A stretch of DNA of 64,000 nt, taken from Coptis chinensis. Taxonomy: Eukaryota; Streptophyta; Magnoliopsida; Ranunculales; Ranunculaceae. Below, one piece after another: positions 1-11,313 of this stretch. A model generated the notes under the pieces. The model searched no databases and was not told where the DNA came from. It saw only the letters and a list, made by a program, of their open reading frames with translations. Position numbers and translations under genes: made by a program. The stretch is from positions 92,268,001 to 92,332,000 of the forward strand of contig CM027383.1 of assembly GCA_015680905.1 (NCBI GenBank), given 5' to 3'. Each line of letters begins with the position of its first letter. The stretch's first letter is position 1.

Positions 1-2057
1 CTTGGCCTCCCTTTGTAGGAGGAAAAAGAAGAAACTGTATGCTTGATTAGGTTCTATATCCATCAGAATTCCTTCCCATTCCACTAAGCCACGTCATAAG
101 AAATCTTGGTACTTGATTCTGTTTGATGGTGCATTCCATGTTAACTATTTATGGAAAGATCCACAATTATTTAGATTATTGATATATAGTAAACTGCATG
201 TTAATAAATATATATCACATGCATTAAGTCTATGAAATCTGACTTTAAAAGACCCTAAATTTTTGTACAATACCACCTTTCTAGAGTATAGGCCAAACAA
301 AAATTTTCAAACTTAAAAAGAGTTTTCCAATTTTGTTTAGGGGTGGTGTATTTTGGTATTTCATTTCAAAACGTTTTGCCACCCATTGCCTGTCATGTTT
401 ACTCCAATTTAGTTAGTACGTAACAGTAAATTGTGTTCCATGTTATCATATCATCTTTATAATATTTCTGTTACAGGTACTGCCAATTTTTGTCACGTTT
501 CTATGGTAAATTCTTTCCTTATCTCTTTACACTTTGAAGACAAAGCGTTCGATTGTTTGGAGGTGGGATAGAAACATTTAAAAAAATTAGGCACTTTTAG
601 GATGTAAATTACGCATTTTTCTTTATAAAATATTAAAAAATTATAAATACTGTTTATACTAGGCACTTAGTGATAATGATATTGTTCTCATCTCCATGAT
701 GATATTAGTCTAGAAATTTCAAGTAGTACTTGAATTAGGATTTAATTTTTGAAACTTAGAGGTAATAGTCATTGCATCTTTTCACGAACATCTTGCATGA
801 ACATATTTGATTGTATTTGGTAGTATTTTTCTGAGACATAGGTTAGAGTACTTAATACATATCCTGTGAGCATCTAGCCTAAAAGCCTCATAAGAGTTAA
901 ATATCTGAGTGATAACACAAGAGAGAAGTAACTTCCGAGTAGAGAAATCACACATCTACTTGCTTGATCACCATACCATATCCTAAGCGAGAATTTAAGC
1001 CCTCTTTGGATCGATATAGCCAGAAATTCACACCTATATGAAATTTATTATCCGCTAGTCACCCCACTGAGCCTTTCATTAGCCTTTTCACAAACCAAAA
1101 ATCCTTTACCCAATAAAACAAAATAAAAAATAAAATCAGCCTACCTATCTAGATAAGTATGAGAAATAGGATGAGTGAAGAAAAGAGAAGAGAAAAACCT
1201 GTGTAAACAAAAATTAGTTAGTTGCTTCAGAAACGAAAAAGAAAAGAAGTTTCCATCCAAAGAAAATAAAAATAAAATAAAAATAAAAACTCCAAAAATA
1301 GAATAAAAGGAGTAAAAAAGCCAAAATAAAAAGGCTAAGGATGGAAACAAAGTGTAGAAGCAAAATAATAAGGTTTTCTCTAGTAACATAATATGAAGAC
1401 CTTATTTTCTCAGACTTGTCTTTTTGAATAACCATTTCCTTCCTTCTTTAACCAACACGTACGCCCCGTATCACTTAATAAAGACCTCTAGCTCAATTAG
1501 GAATATGTTGGTGTGATTGTAAGTGGTAGATGTGTTTGATCGACCTCGATTTCCTTGGATTATCATTGAGATTGTGAGAAAATATGTGCCCACTGCACAT
1601 TGGAGTTAGCAAACTTGAGTGGAAAAATCAGAGTGTTATATGTTTTGACACATTCCTTGTGAGAACCTACTTAGGCACGCTACCCAAAAGTTTTAGAAAT
1701 GAACTTGCCATTACATTTCATATCATAGTTAATTATATAGTTGTTTATCTTAAGATGATGTGATTGTTATGCATGTATTAGTTTAAGTTTTAGAATGATC
1801 ATCCTTGTTTAAATACTAGTGAGACGTATAGATTCTGAGATAAAATTAGGGAATAATTACTTTTATTTCTTAGTCGTTGTAGTATAAATGAAGTTTGTGA
1901 GTACTTTTTCTAGAAAACTCTCACGAGGCTATAACTCGTCCACTAGGGAATTCTTAATAGTTTAAGGCCTTCTTGCATATGATCAATGCAATCGCACTCA
2001 GCGAAACGAGACTAGTTAAAAATACATTTTTGGTCACTTATTTTAATTTCTCATATT

Positions 2058-2094
2058 TGCTTGAGGACAAGCAAAATACTATTTGGGGGTGGTT
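2058..2094 (+). other. Polypurine-tract module before the LTR
   Basis: A GAGGACAAGCAAA string followed by TTTGGGGGTGG lies directly before the LTR start TGATAAGAG. The position and G-rich purine run fit the primer site for plus-strand DNA synthesis. The same module recurs before the other Athila LTR at 21086-21121. Confidence 0.6.
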
Positions 2095-3557
2095 TGATAA
2101 GAGCCCAAAATTATAGTTTTAACCCCTTAATAATATTATATTTAGACTAATTATGTGTATAATAAATAAGAGTTAGTATTGTTTACTTGCTTTTGTGTAT
2201 TTCAGGTCTTGGAGTCAAATATGTGAAGAAATATCTCACTTTAGCAAGAGAAAGGAGCAAAGGTTGGTTGCTAAAAAGTTCTATGGTTAAAGTCCAAGTT
2301 TCAAGGAGAAAAAGCCTTTTTAAAGCCTAGTAAAAGCTGAAAAGTCAAAGTCAACGCGGGTAGAAAAAGAGTAGAAAAGTCAACAGAACTTCCGTAGGCT
2401 GTATCGTTGGACTTAGACCTCATAATTGGGCCTATTATATGTCAAAACGACCGGCTCGGAAAGATTTTTCTAATGGTCCAAGACTTGACCCAATCAAAGT
2501 AGTAAAAGTAGATGAAAAGTGTATTGAAGTAATTTTGCGCAGAGAAACCCTTTTTGGACATATGTAATTAGATTTTGGGCTTGATTTCATGGCCCAAAAC
2601 ATGGCTCCAAAGCCCATGTACGAAATTGTAAACCTAACCCTCTCTTATATAAAGAAGTTTAAGGCTAAACAAAAATTGGCTACTCCCCCATTAGTTTAGT
2701 AGTAATTAGGGCTACTCCCACTTTAGTTTAATATAGTTTAGGGGCTACTCCCCTCTTTAGTTTAGATAATAAATTAGTTTTCTTCTTTAGTTTTAAAACC
2801 TAGTTATTGTTTATTAGCTTAGCCACCATTAATTCAATTCAAGTAATCTTTGATAAAGTAGTTATTCATTATGTTTTCTTCTTTCTATTATTATGTCCAT
2901 GATAGTCCTATGATTCATAGATAAACTCTCATTAGAGGGAGTTTGAATGAAGCTTTGAGAGGACATGATTTGTTAGTATAGATTTGTTGTTTAGGGTTTC
3001 AAATTTAGATTTTTCTTGACTTAGAGATAAGAAGAGTTTAACCTAAACTAGAGAATAGTGAGTTTGCCATGAGAATGAGAACAAACTTTCTCTCATGCTA
3101 ATTAGTTTATGACTAGAGATAGTATAAAGTAATTAGGGATCATTAAAAGTCTAGTCTTTATATTTTAACCTTATGTGAGAATATCTAGACTAGGGTGTTT
3201 TATACAATTCTATGCTAGCATATTAAGAAATTAAAAGTGGATTTCAATCTCTCTCTAGCTTTCTCCATATTTGATTCATCTATATTTAATTACTTTAGTT
3301 AATATTAGTATAAAATCAATTGATAGTATAATCGTAGAGTATAAATCTCACAACACAATATTACTCTCATCATAGTTCCTTTTGTTTGATTAGTTGAATT
3401 CCATTTAAGTCCTGATAGTTTAGGAGTGGAACGAATCCGTACTCTTTATATTACTTCATTATTTGAGAGTAGGAATATTGATCTAAGCACTTATTTAGTT
3501 AATTGATTATTTGCGTTTACGCATAGATAGTTAGTTTATATAAATTTGTCATTATCA
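2095..3557 (+). repeat. 3' LTR of the left Athila element
   Basis: The LTR starts TGATAAGAGCCC and ends CATTATCA, about 1463 bp, obeying the TG...CA rule. It contains a small internal tandem array at about 2677-2765 (three units of roughly 32 bp, each with GGCTACTCCC and TTTAGTTTA) that the other Athila LTRs here lack. Flanking DNA begins at 3558. Confidence 0.75.
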
Positions 3558-4609
3558 TTGCGTTCGACCGAACACTCTCTATCACTATCTCATTGTTGCA
3601 ATGTTACTTTAATCGAAACCGTAGAATGTGAAATGAGCAGTAGGTTGAATGTTAGCTAAAGACAATGAAATTTAGTTTCTCAACTTTTTTAGAAGTTGGT
3701 TGTTGTTTGTTTCAAGTAGATCTCGATTTTTGTTGCACAAAATCGACCAAATCATTTTCAATTTCCTTCATTTCGGATTTCCATGTTACACTTTTGGTTC
3801 AATTTGGGGGAACTAGGGTTTGTTGTTTAGTTTTTGATTTTCAATCTATTTAGACTTCTGTTTGTTAGGAGAAGAGGGGGGTGAGAGACAAATTTATAAT
3901 ATTACCAACAAATGGACTGGGTGGGCTTCTGACATAATTACAAAAGATTGTCTTTTATATGTAATTAAATTAGAACCGTGGGGTTTAGGCCCAATCTCTG
4001 TTTTTAAACGGTTCCTAAAAATAGGAACCAGAACCATGGTTTTTCTACGGTTCCAGTTAAACAGATTAAAGGTACGGTAGAGATTTTGAACTAAAGTTTT
4101 TTAAATTTATAATGAAGACGACAATTGTCTTGGAGGATTTCACTATATCCACCCATGAGGCCATGAGGTGTCTTTTGGTTGTCATATAGAAAAAGAACTG
4201 GAAAATTTTGGCATGAAAATTTGTTCTCTACCTACAGCCTCAACAAATGTTAGAATACTATTCCTCTTATGATTAGTGAAAAGATGCACTTCAATATATG
4301 GTGAATCTTGACTTCAGAGTTTTGCGCCTACTCCCCTAGAACTTAGAAGTGACAACAATGTTACTAGGTTGTGACCAGTCTCTGGAAAACCCAAAAACAA
4401 GATTAAACAAAAAGTAAGTATAAAAGAAAGAAGAAGAAGAAGAAATTAAAAGGATCAAGCTTTTAGATTCTAACGCTGAGATCTACTTTAAGTGTATTGC
4501 CAGGATCTGTTCATGAGTTTTATTGTTTTAGATTCTACATACTTGATTAATAACATTCATATTTAATTCATTAGTCCACACATCACTACGTATGAATCTT
4601 ATTATGTTC
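3558..4609. other. Intergenic DNA, no recognised gene
   Basis: About 1 kb between the left Athila LTR and the 3' end of the minus-strand LINE. Only short low-quality ORFs (62-72 codons) are present. One small hairpin is visible near 4010-4030 (GGTTCCT / AGGAACC arms around a 6-bp loop), with further GGTTCC copies close by. No domain or transposon end was recognised. Confidence 0.5.
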
Positions 4610-4686
4610 GTTTCTTTTTTGTACACAAAAATAAGGAATTTTATTAGAAAGGAATGAGAATAAGGGACATCATTTTACAACCGAAA

Positions 4687-5309
4687 TTACTTAAACCTAT
4701 AGTAAGTCCTAAAAGGACCTTCTATGCGACTTACAAATTCGGGTCTACTCAAACTCCATGAAATAGATCCTAAAGACATTGAAGAACCATTCCTGGTTGC
4801 CGAGTCAGCTCCAAAATTACCCTCCCTCCAGATGTGTGATATTTTTAGTTCTTGTAAGTTCTTGGTTGCATGCTTCCAACTAACGAGCTCTAAGTGAACA
4901 TGGTATATCATTCCCTGAGAATGCCGTGACCACAGCCTGTGAGTGCGCCGTTATCCATATTCTATTTCTAGTTCATGTCTTTAGCTTTCTCCACTGCGTA
5001 GACAATGGTTGTGCACTCGGCCTGAAATGAGGTAACTTCACCGAGCCCAATTGCAAGAACCCCCATAATTGCTAGGTCCTTATTTTTGAAAACTACACCA
5101 GCAACCCCTCTAGTTGGGATGCCAAGAACTGACCCATCAGTGTTGCATTTGATGACCAAGCCCCAAGGTGGATACCAGTGTACTTCTTTGATACCTTGTA
5201 GTGGGGTACCTTTGCTCTTCACTTGAAGTTTATTAAGAATTATGAGGTCCAGGACACCATTGTACATTCTGCCCTTAGAAAGCAAGCTTGACACTCTAAT
5301 TCCCTGCAC
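4687..5309 (-). pseudogene. LINE ORF2, RNase H domain remnant
   Basis: Two ORF pieces on the minus strand (5309-4968, then 4911-4687) carry a plant L1 RNase H domain. The first has KCNTDGSVLG with the first catalytic Asp, then SFQAECTTIV with the catalytic Glu. The second has HIWREGNFGADSATRNGS with the last catalytic Asp. The third acidic position falls in the gap between the pieces. This copy keeps the first Asp (NTDGS), whereas the two plus-strand LINEs in the window have Asn there. The domain would degrade the RNA strand of the RNA-DNA hybrid during retrotransposition. Broken by at least one frameshift. Confidence 0.8.
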
Positions 5310-5796
5310 GTACTATAGACTTCTTCATATGGTAAAAGTTGATTGGAAGGTCTTCGAAGTGAATTTTGTTGTGAGTTTTCCAGATTTGCACCATAAGGTG
5401 AATTATAGCGGCATTCCAGATATCTTGTATAATGGAGCTTCGACCTTTGGAGAGTCCTATGAGAGTCATGAAGTTGAGTTCGGTGAGTTGAAGCTCAAAC
5501 AAGCTAGTGACCTAAGTCCATAACTCTTTAGTTTTAGTGCAGTCCCATAGAATATGTTGGGCCGACTCTTCTTCTTGATGGTAGAAATGACACCGAGAAA
5601 CGAGTTTAATACCAGTTTTATTCATGATGTGGTCATCTGTTGGAACAGACTTTCTAAGGAGCTTCCAAGCTAGGCTAGCAGCACGAGGATGAATATGTGT
5701 GACCTAGACTTTCTTGTGCCATGTGTTTTTATTTTTCTTCTTTCTAACAGTTTCTAAAGCCAATCGAACTGTGAAATTTCCACCTGTTTCAGGTTT

Positions 5797-6400
5797 TCAT
5801 ATTCTCAAGTCCTCGTCCCCACTAGGAGGTGATAGTCTTGAGAGATCAATCCCAAGCCTATTGAACATGTTGGTTACTGAGCTTGGTAGGCGCCAAGAGT
5901 TGGCTTCAATGACATCAACTACAGTAGTTTTGAATCCCAACCAATTTACTTGTGGCATTAACTCCATGATAGATTGTCCTGCCCAATTATCTTTCCATAA
6001 ATCCACACTTTGTCCATTGCCAATGACCCAACCAGTGAAAGGTTTGATTTCTTGAAGTGCATCCCTTAGACCCAGCCAAACTGAAGAGGGCTTATGATAA
6101 GTGAGAATACTTCCGTTTTTCTTCGTGAACTTCTTGTTCATGAACTTGCTCCATTCATCTTGCTTACACAAAAAAACTCAAAGCCAGTTTGAAGAATTGT
6201 GCTTTGTTCAATTCTTCCAGTCTTTTTATGCCTAGACCTCCCTCGTCTTTGGGTTTACAAACATCCTCCCACTTTAAGGTGATTGTCTTATTATTTGTGG
6301 GATCTCCTGACCATATGAAGTTCTAAATGGCCTCATTTCCTTCCTTAGTGCTCTTTGCAGGCCATTTATACATTGCCATATTGTTTATTAGTATGCTTGA
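5797..6400 (-). pseudogene. LINE ORF2, RT C-terminal and zf-RVT linker remnant
   Basis: The 124-codon ORF at 6171-5797 contains FTKKNGSILTYHKPSSVW and KPFTGWVIGNGQSVDLWKDN, the linker between RT and the zf-RVT zinc finger in plant L1 ORF2. Upstream to about 6400 the minus strand still encodes recognisable pieces of the RT thumb (NFIWSGDP, CKPKDEGGLGIKRLEELNKA). The homologous block in the plus-strand copies is at 31591-32088 and 52094-52489. Stops and frameshifts separate the pieces. Confidence 0.75.
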
Positions 6401-6515
6401 AAGAATTGATTGGTTGGAGGTCATCTTGCTGTTCTCGAGAATTAACCAAGTGCCTCTGTATTAGATTTACATTCTCAAGGGAGTTATAAATCGCGAGTGG
6501 TGTAATCTCGCCTTC

Positions 6516-6929
6516 CTAAATTGGGTTAGTTGAGCAGTGCCCCCTACTCAGTGGATCAGGCACTTTGCCCATCTCTGCATTTTCCTGAACCATCAGATTT
6601 TCCGCATTGGTGGTAGTGGCTACCATCAGTGAAGGAACATTATTATGGACCCTGTCATTGGTTTCCACTAACTCAGAGGTTGTGTCATGGAAGATCTCAT
6701 CGGTGTCAGAGTTATTGTTGAGTATGCCTTGAGAATCCTTTGTACCGCTGGGACCGGCTAGTGTATCCTTATTCCTATTTCTCCTTTTGTTTATGTTTTT
6801 TCCTTTCCTCTGTGGTTCTTCTCGTTGTTCCATGGTTGCAGTTTCCTTGCATGTGTTTCTTGTGGGGTTATTGTTATGTTCTCCTTCTTTCTTGTTTCGT
6901 CTCATGACTGAGCATTCGGCCAATATATG
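6516..6929 (-). pseudogene. LINE ORF1, C-terminal remnant
   Basis: The reading frame starts HILAECSVMRR, matching the end of the zinc knuckle of the plus-strand family member (HIMAKCTVMRR). It continues through a low-complexity Lys/Arg/Asn-rich tail (KGKNINKRRNRNKD) and an acidic segment with FHDTTSELVE. ORF1 proteins of plant L1s bind RNA and package the element transcript. The N-terminal part with the DUF4283 domain is displaced to 25514-26105 by the hAT-like insertion. The first codons of the long ORF (6962-6930) are from the inserted transposon, not from ORF1. Confidence 0.8.
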
Positions 6930-6978
6930 CAGTGGTGGAGCCAGGGGGGTCCCAGGATACACCCTGGCGTACCCTCAA

Positions 6979-6987
6979 TATTATATA

Positions 6988-7041
<54 letters not shown>

Positions 7042-7043
7042 CA
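6979..7043. repeat. (TA)n-(CA)n microsatellite
   Basis: A TA run passes into a CA run ending at about 7043. It flanks the first fold-back element on its left; a second TA run (7431-7451) flanks it on the right. Confidence 0.95.
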
Positions 7044-7428
7044 CTTCTCAAAAGTAGCTACTTAAGTTAACTTAAAATAAAAATAAATATTTAAAACTTC
7101 ACCTACAAAATGAATTCAAACCCTAATTTTTTTTGTGGTTATGAAGCACTCACCATAATGATTATCTTCCCAAAATTTCAGCTCATTTGGAAACCTCTAA
7201 CATAGATAAAAATTGTTGTCATCTTTAAAAAGGAATCTAACGGTCCAGAAATGTTGAATTTTTGTAATTGTTTTTTTGCCAATGTTAGAGGTTTCCAAAT
7301 GAGCTGAAATTTTGTAGAGATGATATTCATATTGAGTATATCATATCCACAAAAAATTAGGTTGTAAGTGAAGTTTTACTTACGTACTTATTTTAAAATC
7401 AACTTAAGTAGCTACTTTTAAGAGAAAG
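7044..7428. mobile_element. Fold-back MITE 1 in a (TA)n tract
   Basis: An imperfect palindrome of about 385 bp. The outer arms share AAAAGTAGCTACTTAAG (left 7050-7066; inverted near 7408-7424). The inner arms are perfect over 33 bp: 7171-7203, containing CAGCTCATTTGGAAACC, is inverted at 7282-7314. It lacks coding capacity and is bounded by TA microsatellites on both sides, as in MITEs that target TA repeats (Micron-type elements of rice are a known case). It shares interior motifs with the fold-back element at 24047-24437 but has different ends. Confidence 0.75.
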
Positions 7429-7462
7429 ACTATATATATATATATATATATGGGAGGGATAG

Positions 7463-7661
7463 AGCCACAGGTACTGTAGCCACATTATAGGCACAGCAAA
7501 TCCCGACCCTTTATCTATTCCAATCCAACGGATGTGACATAAAGTCCTTTTCTCCAACAATCTCCAGTTTTAAGTGAGGAAATAAGGGGAGGGTATTTTT
7601 GGAATAAAAGTTTGACCGAAACAAAAAAGAAAACATTTTCTCCCAAAAATGTGATCGATCT
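7463..7661 (+). repeat. Left inverted arm of the Mutator-like element
   Basis: Starts AGCCACAGGTACTG just right of a TA run and ends GTGATCGATCT, where the Athila LTR begins. Inverted partner at 23799-23996; its second-copy equivalent is 44304-44500. Confidence 0.75.
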
Positions 7662-7662
7662 T

Positions 7663-9148
7663 TGATAAGAGCCAAAAACTGTAGTTTTAACCCCCTTAAC
7701 AATCGTACTTTTAGACCAATTATGTGAATAATAAGTAAGAGTTAATACTGATTACGTGTTTTTATGCGTTCCAAGCTTCAAAGTCCATTATGTGCAGAAT
7801 TGTGCCACTTTAGCGAGATAAAGGAGCAAAAGTCGGTTGCTAAGGAGTTCTGTGATTAAAGGCCAATTTTCAAGAAGACAAAGCCTCTGTAAAGCCCGGT
7901 CAAAAGATGAAAAGTCAAAGTCTACGCGTAAGCTTGATCACACAAAGTCAATGAGAACTTAGAAGACCATATCTTTGGACTCAGACCTCGGAATTGGGCC
8001 TACCTTACGTTGAAACGACCGGCTCGGAAAGAGCTTTTCAATGGTTTAAGCCTTGACCCAATCAGAGGAGCATAAGTGGACGAAACGTTTTTCGAAGCCA
8101 ATTGCAGCTGAAGAGCCCATTTTGGACTAAAGAAATTGGGTTTTGGGCCTGATTCTCTGGCCCAAAACATGGCTCCAAGCCCATGCACGATTTTTGGATC
8201 TGAACATATAAAAACAAAAGCTTAGCTCTTTGTTAATGGTAGCTATTTAGACCTAAAACTATAGATAATTCTAGATCTAGTTTTCATTAAATAAAAATTA
8301 AGTTTAGTTTAAATTCAATTCTTGTTTTAGATTAAACTCTTAGAATCATTGTTCTTCATTAGTTTGATAAATAAAATAGTTAGTTTGTCAATTTCGATTT
8401 TTGTCATTTACCATTGTTTAGATATAAATTCCTTTATTACTTGTTATTCATTTCCTAGTTATTACCTAAGATTTCAATTATTGTTTAGATAAGTTGCATA
8501 AAGATAGAATTTTTATATGATGTCTAGTTTTAAATCAATGGGAAATGATAGTAGTATGAATCAAGGCTAAACCTCCATTAGAGGGGTTGAAGAAGCCTTG
8601 ATGACGCTTGATCCTTGTTAAACTTAGAAATCGTCGTGATAATTATTCCACTCTAGAAACGATTAATTCACCATGAGAATGGGTTTAATCGCTCACATGC
8701 TAGTTATGAATTGGTAGAAATGCCATGTATAATTAGGGATTAGAATTACTATTTTGATATGCTAAGCATTCAATTTGGATCACGACAAGTCTTTGTTAGT
8801 AGGATTAAGTCGAGTTAAGGTGGATTCAATTCCCTTTAATTCTTTATCTAGATTCAACCCCCTTAGCATTCTATCATTTCGTTATTCGTAAGTTGTTAAT
8901 TGAATTCACCTCGTAGTATAGAATTCCCCTCGTAAATCTCTCACTAGACTTAAGACCGATTAATTAAACTAAGAAATCATTCCATGCTAAAGAACTAGGA
9001 GTGGAACGAATTTGTTACTCCACTCTATTTCGATAGAATTGAGAGTAGAAAACTTGATAAATTAAGATCGTATTTAAGTTTTAGTTTACTTACATTTTGA
9101 GTTTTATCGTTCATTTCGTAGGTAAACTATCATTTTTACTCATTATCA
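7663..9148 (+). repeat. 5' LTR of the Athila element
   Basis: About 1486 bp, from TGATAAGAGCC to CATTATCA. It abuts the left arm of the Mutator-like element. A likely promoter region is the AT-rich stretch with ATATAAAAAC near 8207. Its partner LTR is at 21122-22540. Confidence 0.85.
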
Positions 9149-9150
9149 AA

Positions 9151-9164
9151 TGGCGCTGCTGCCA
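9151..9164 (+). other. Primer binding site, tRNA-Asp type
   Basis: TGGCGCTGCTGCC starts two bases after the LTR end. It is an imperfect match to the 3' end of plant tRNA-Asp, the primer typical of Athila elements. Confidence 0.65.
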
Positions 9165-9808
9165 TCTTAGTTACCTTTAGCATTGTTTTCATAGTATAAT
9201 TAGTCATTTTTAAGTCCCATTAAACCCACCCACCCTTGTTTGATTCATACTGTGGTTGTCCGTTTCAGCATTGAAAAGTTCCGCAAAAAATTACATCGAA
9301 GCGACTGCTTCAAACAGAGCGACACTGCGCTTCAAACGCCTGGAACTTTGAAAGCGACCAGCCCAAACCGAGCGCGACCTGCCCTAAAACACTGTACCTT
9401 GAAGTTACACGGAGCGCACCTGCGCCCAAAGTGAGCGCAACCGCGCCCTAAGCTGAATTTTGCCGGATTTCCACAGGTTTGTTTCGAACTTCGAGTTTTA
9501 AAGTTTTTCAGTGTTCTAACTTGTTTATATTAATGAACACGCGTAAAACAAGACGCTATTCATAAGCGAAGCAAGGACGCAATCAGGTATTCATTTCTTC
9601 CATACCTCGCATCTCCAGTTAGAGGTTTATACTAATATATCAAGATTGTTTGGAGTGTTGTCGTGTTTAGACTTAGACTTGCATGTGATTAAAGTTTGGT
9701 CAGAGAAAAACACCGAACGTAATTAACCGTCAACGTCAACAAACAAGTCTATCGAGTATATTAATCACTACACCTCTAGCTATTATCCCACCCACCACAC
9801 CTGACATA
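9165..9808 (+). other. Athila untranslated leader
   Basis: A gene-free leader between the primer site and gag. It contains a degenerate GCGAC/GCGCC-rich stretch at about 9295-9450 that gives a short ORF without recognisable domains. Confidence 0.5.
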
Positions 9809-10883
9809 ATGGCTGAAGAAAGAGAGACTCCTCTCTCCGACTTTTATAAAGCCTTGAGCGATAGCCCTAAATCTTGCATCGTTCTAGCAGACCCAGTGGG
9901 GGATTTTCGAATCCCCCCAAACATATTTAATTTGTTACCCGTTTTTCATGGTTTAGACCATCAGCACATGCGTAGGATTGAACAAGTCCTTACAACATTC
10001 CACCATCCTATGGTTGGTGTGGAACAAATTAAACTGAGGGTATTTCCCTTCACTTTAGCCCGATATAAGGTCGCGTCTCTTGTTAACGCCCAAAGCCTAA
10101 CTCTGTGGACTCGTGGGCTAAACTTGTTCAAACTATTTATGGAACATTTTTACCCACCCCTAAAGACGGATGAGATGCTTTCCAAGATTCATTTTTTTAT
10201 TTAATCCTCATGAATCATTTTTCGAGGCTTGGAATCGTTTCACCGATCCGCTTATAGAGTGTCCACACCATAACCTAGCAAAAGACACGTTAGTTCGTTG
10301 CCTTTTCAAAGGATTTCTACACCACCATAAAGAAGTCCTTGACATAATGAATGGGGGTAGTTTCCTAAGTAAAGGAGCCTCGGAGGCTTACAAATTTTTA
10401 GAAGATCAAACTAAACGCAATAATAATTGGGGGGGTAGTGATGATATCCCCCGCTTTGCTAGTTCTTCTTCAACAGTTAAGGCCGCCGGTATGTTTGAGA
10501 TGAAACCCGATCCAGAACTTAAAAATTTAATCGAATCTCTAACTAAAAAGGTAGAGGCTATTTCTGTTCAACAAAAGCCTATCCCCGTCATGAATGTTAA
10601 CTCCAACCCATGTAATTTCTGTTTGAGTCCTGAGCACCTTGACTCCTATTGTCCTCTCGCCTATGAACAACAACAATTAGAGCAAGATAATGTTTGCTCC
10701 ATTAATAGCTATCCTATTCCTAATGCCCCATGGAGACAACATCCTAACTTTAGTTGGCGAAACAATCAACAAGTTACACCTCCAGGGTTTAATAACCAAA
10801 ATATTAGGCAAGCAAACAATTATAACCAAGCTCCACCTAGACAGGGACAAGGTCAGAGGAATTATAATAATTATAACAACTAA
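9809..10883 (+). pseudogene. Athila gag region (fossil)
   Basis: This region encodes the capsid-type protein of the Athila element. The N-terminal part starts MAEERETPLSDFYKALSD. A later part carries the gag-like segment ending in a zinc knuckle of CX2CX4HX4C form (CNFCLSPEHLDSYC at about 10612-10655) and a Gln/Asn-rich tail with repeated NYN and RQGQGQ strings. It lies about 650 bp after the primer site, as expected. The region is broken. Confidence 0.8.
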
Positions 10884-11313
10884 GCGCAACCACGACAAGG
10901 TCTAGCACAAGGTCAGGGTAATTATAATAGTTATAATACCAATAGAGGTATCGTTAGGTTAACAATAGTAACTATCACAACCCACCCATAAATAATCAAC
11001 GTGAGATAGTTCGGTCGCACCACCTGTGACTACTACACCTACACAACCGGATCGTGATCGACGCCTTTTATACTGAGGTTACCCAACAACTTTTCCAAAC
11101 AATGACTCAATCAAACCAACAGATATTACAATCCATAAATCGGGGCATACAACGGTTAGCCCAAGAGAAAGCCCAACCAAAAGGCGTGTTTCGGGAAAGC
11201 GATACCAAACCCTAAAATAGCAAACCACGACCTTTGAGCTAAACGGTAATACTAGTACGGAAACTACAATCGTAGGTGACTTAAATGCCATCACCACTCT
11301 CCGTTCTGGAAGA

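Larger units (their letters stand above)
1..3557 (+). mobile_element. Athila-type Ty3/gypsy LTR retrotransposon, 3' part (fossil)
   Basis: The window opens inside the non-coding 3' tail of an Athila-like element and runs into its LTR (2095-3557). The tail matches the tail of the second Athila element in this window: positions about 600-2094 align with about 19600-21121, including the shared segment with GATCGATATAGCC near 1010 and the purine-rich stretch at 1170-1370. No coding domain of this element lies in the window; its 5' part is outside. It is a broken or partial copy whose number of breaks cannot be judged. It is a different subfamily from the second copy, because the middle parts of the two LTRs barely align. 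Confidence 0.8.
4610..6929 (-). mobile_element. L1-type LINE, 3' half, split by a later insertion
   Basis: This minus-strand non-LTR retrotransposon fragment reads right to left: the C-terminal part of ORF1 (about 6920-6516), the C-terminal part of the RT and the zf-RVT region of ORF2 (about 6400-5797), and the RNase H domain (about 5310-4687). The proteins match the plus-strand LINEs at 27.6-33.3 kb and 48.1-53.8 kb closely enough to be one family. The endonuclease and most of the RT are missing between about 6515 and 6420, so the copy has lost roughly 2 kb. Its 5' half lies at 25514-26105 on the same strand; the break in ORF1 is exactly where the hAT-like element begins. Several frameshifts; inactive. 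Confidence 0.85.

Noticed and set aside
1141-1435. Phe/Leu-rich minus-strand ORFs resembling membrane proteins
   Set aside because: They arise from the A/G-rich purine tract of the Athila tail read on the opposite strand.
3862-4080. Short ORF with a possible MITE-like GGTTCC palindrome
   Set aside because: The hairpin is only 7 bp with no recognisable ends or target duplication.
6979-7451. CRISPR-like or phage-type array
   Set aside because: The repeats are microsatellites and one palindrome, with no regular spacers, and the DNA is plant nuclear.
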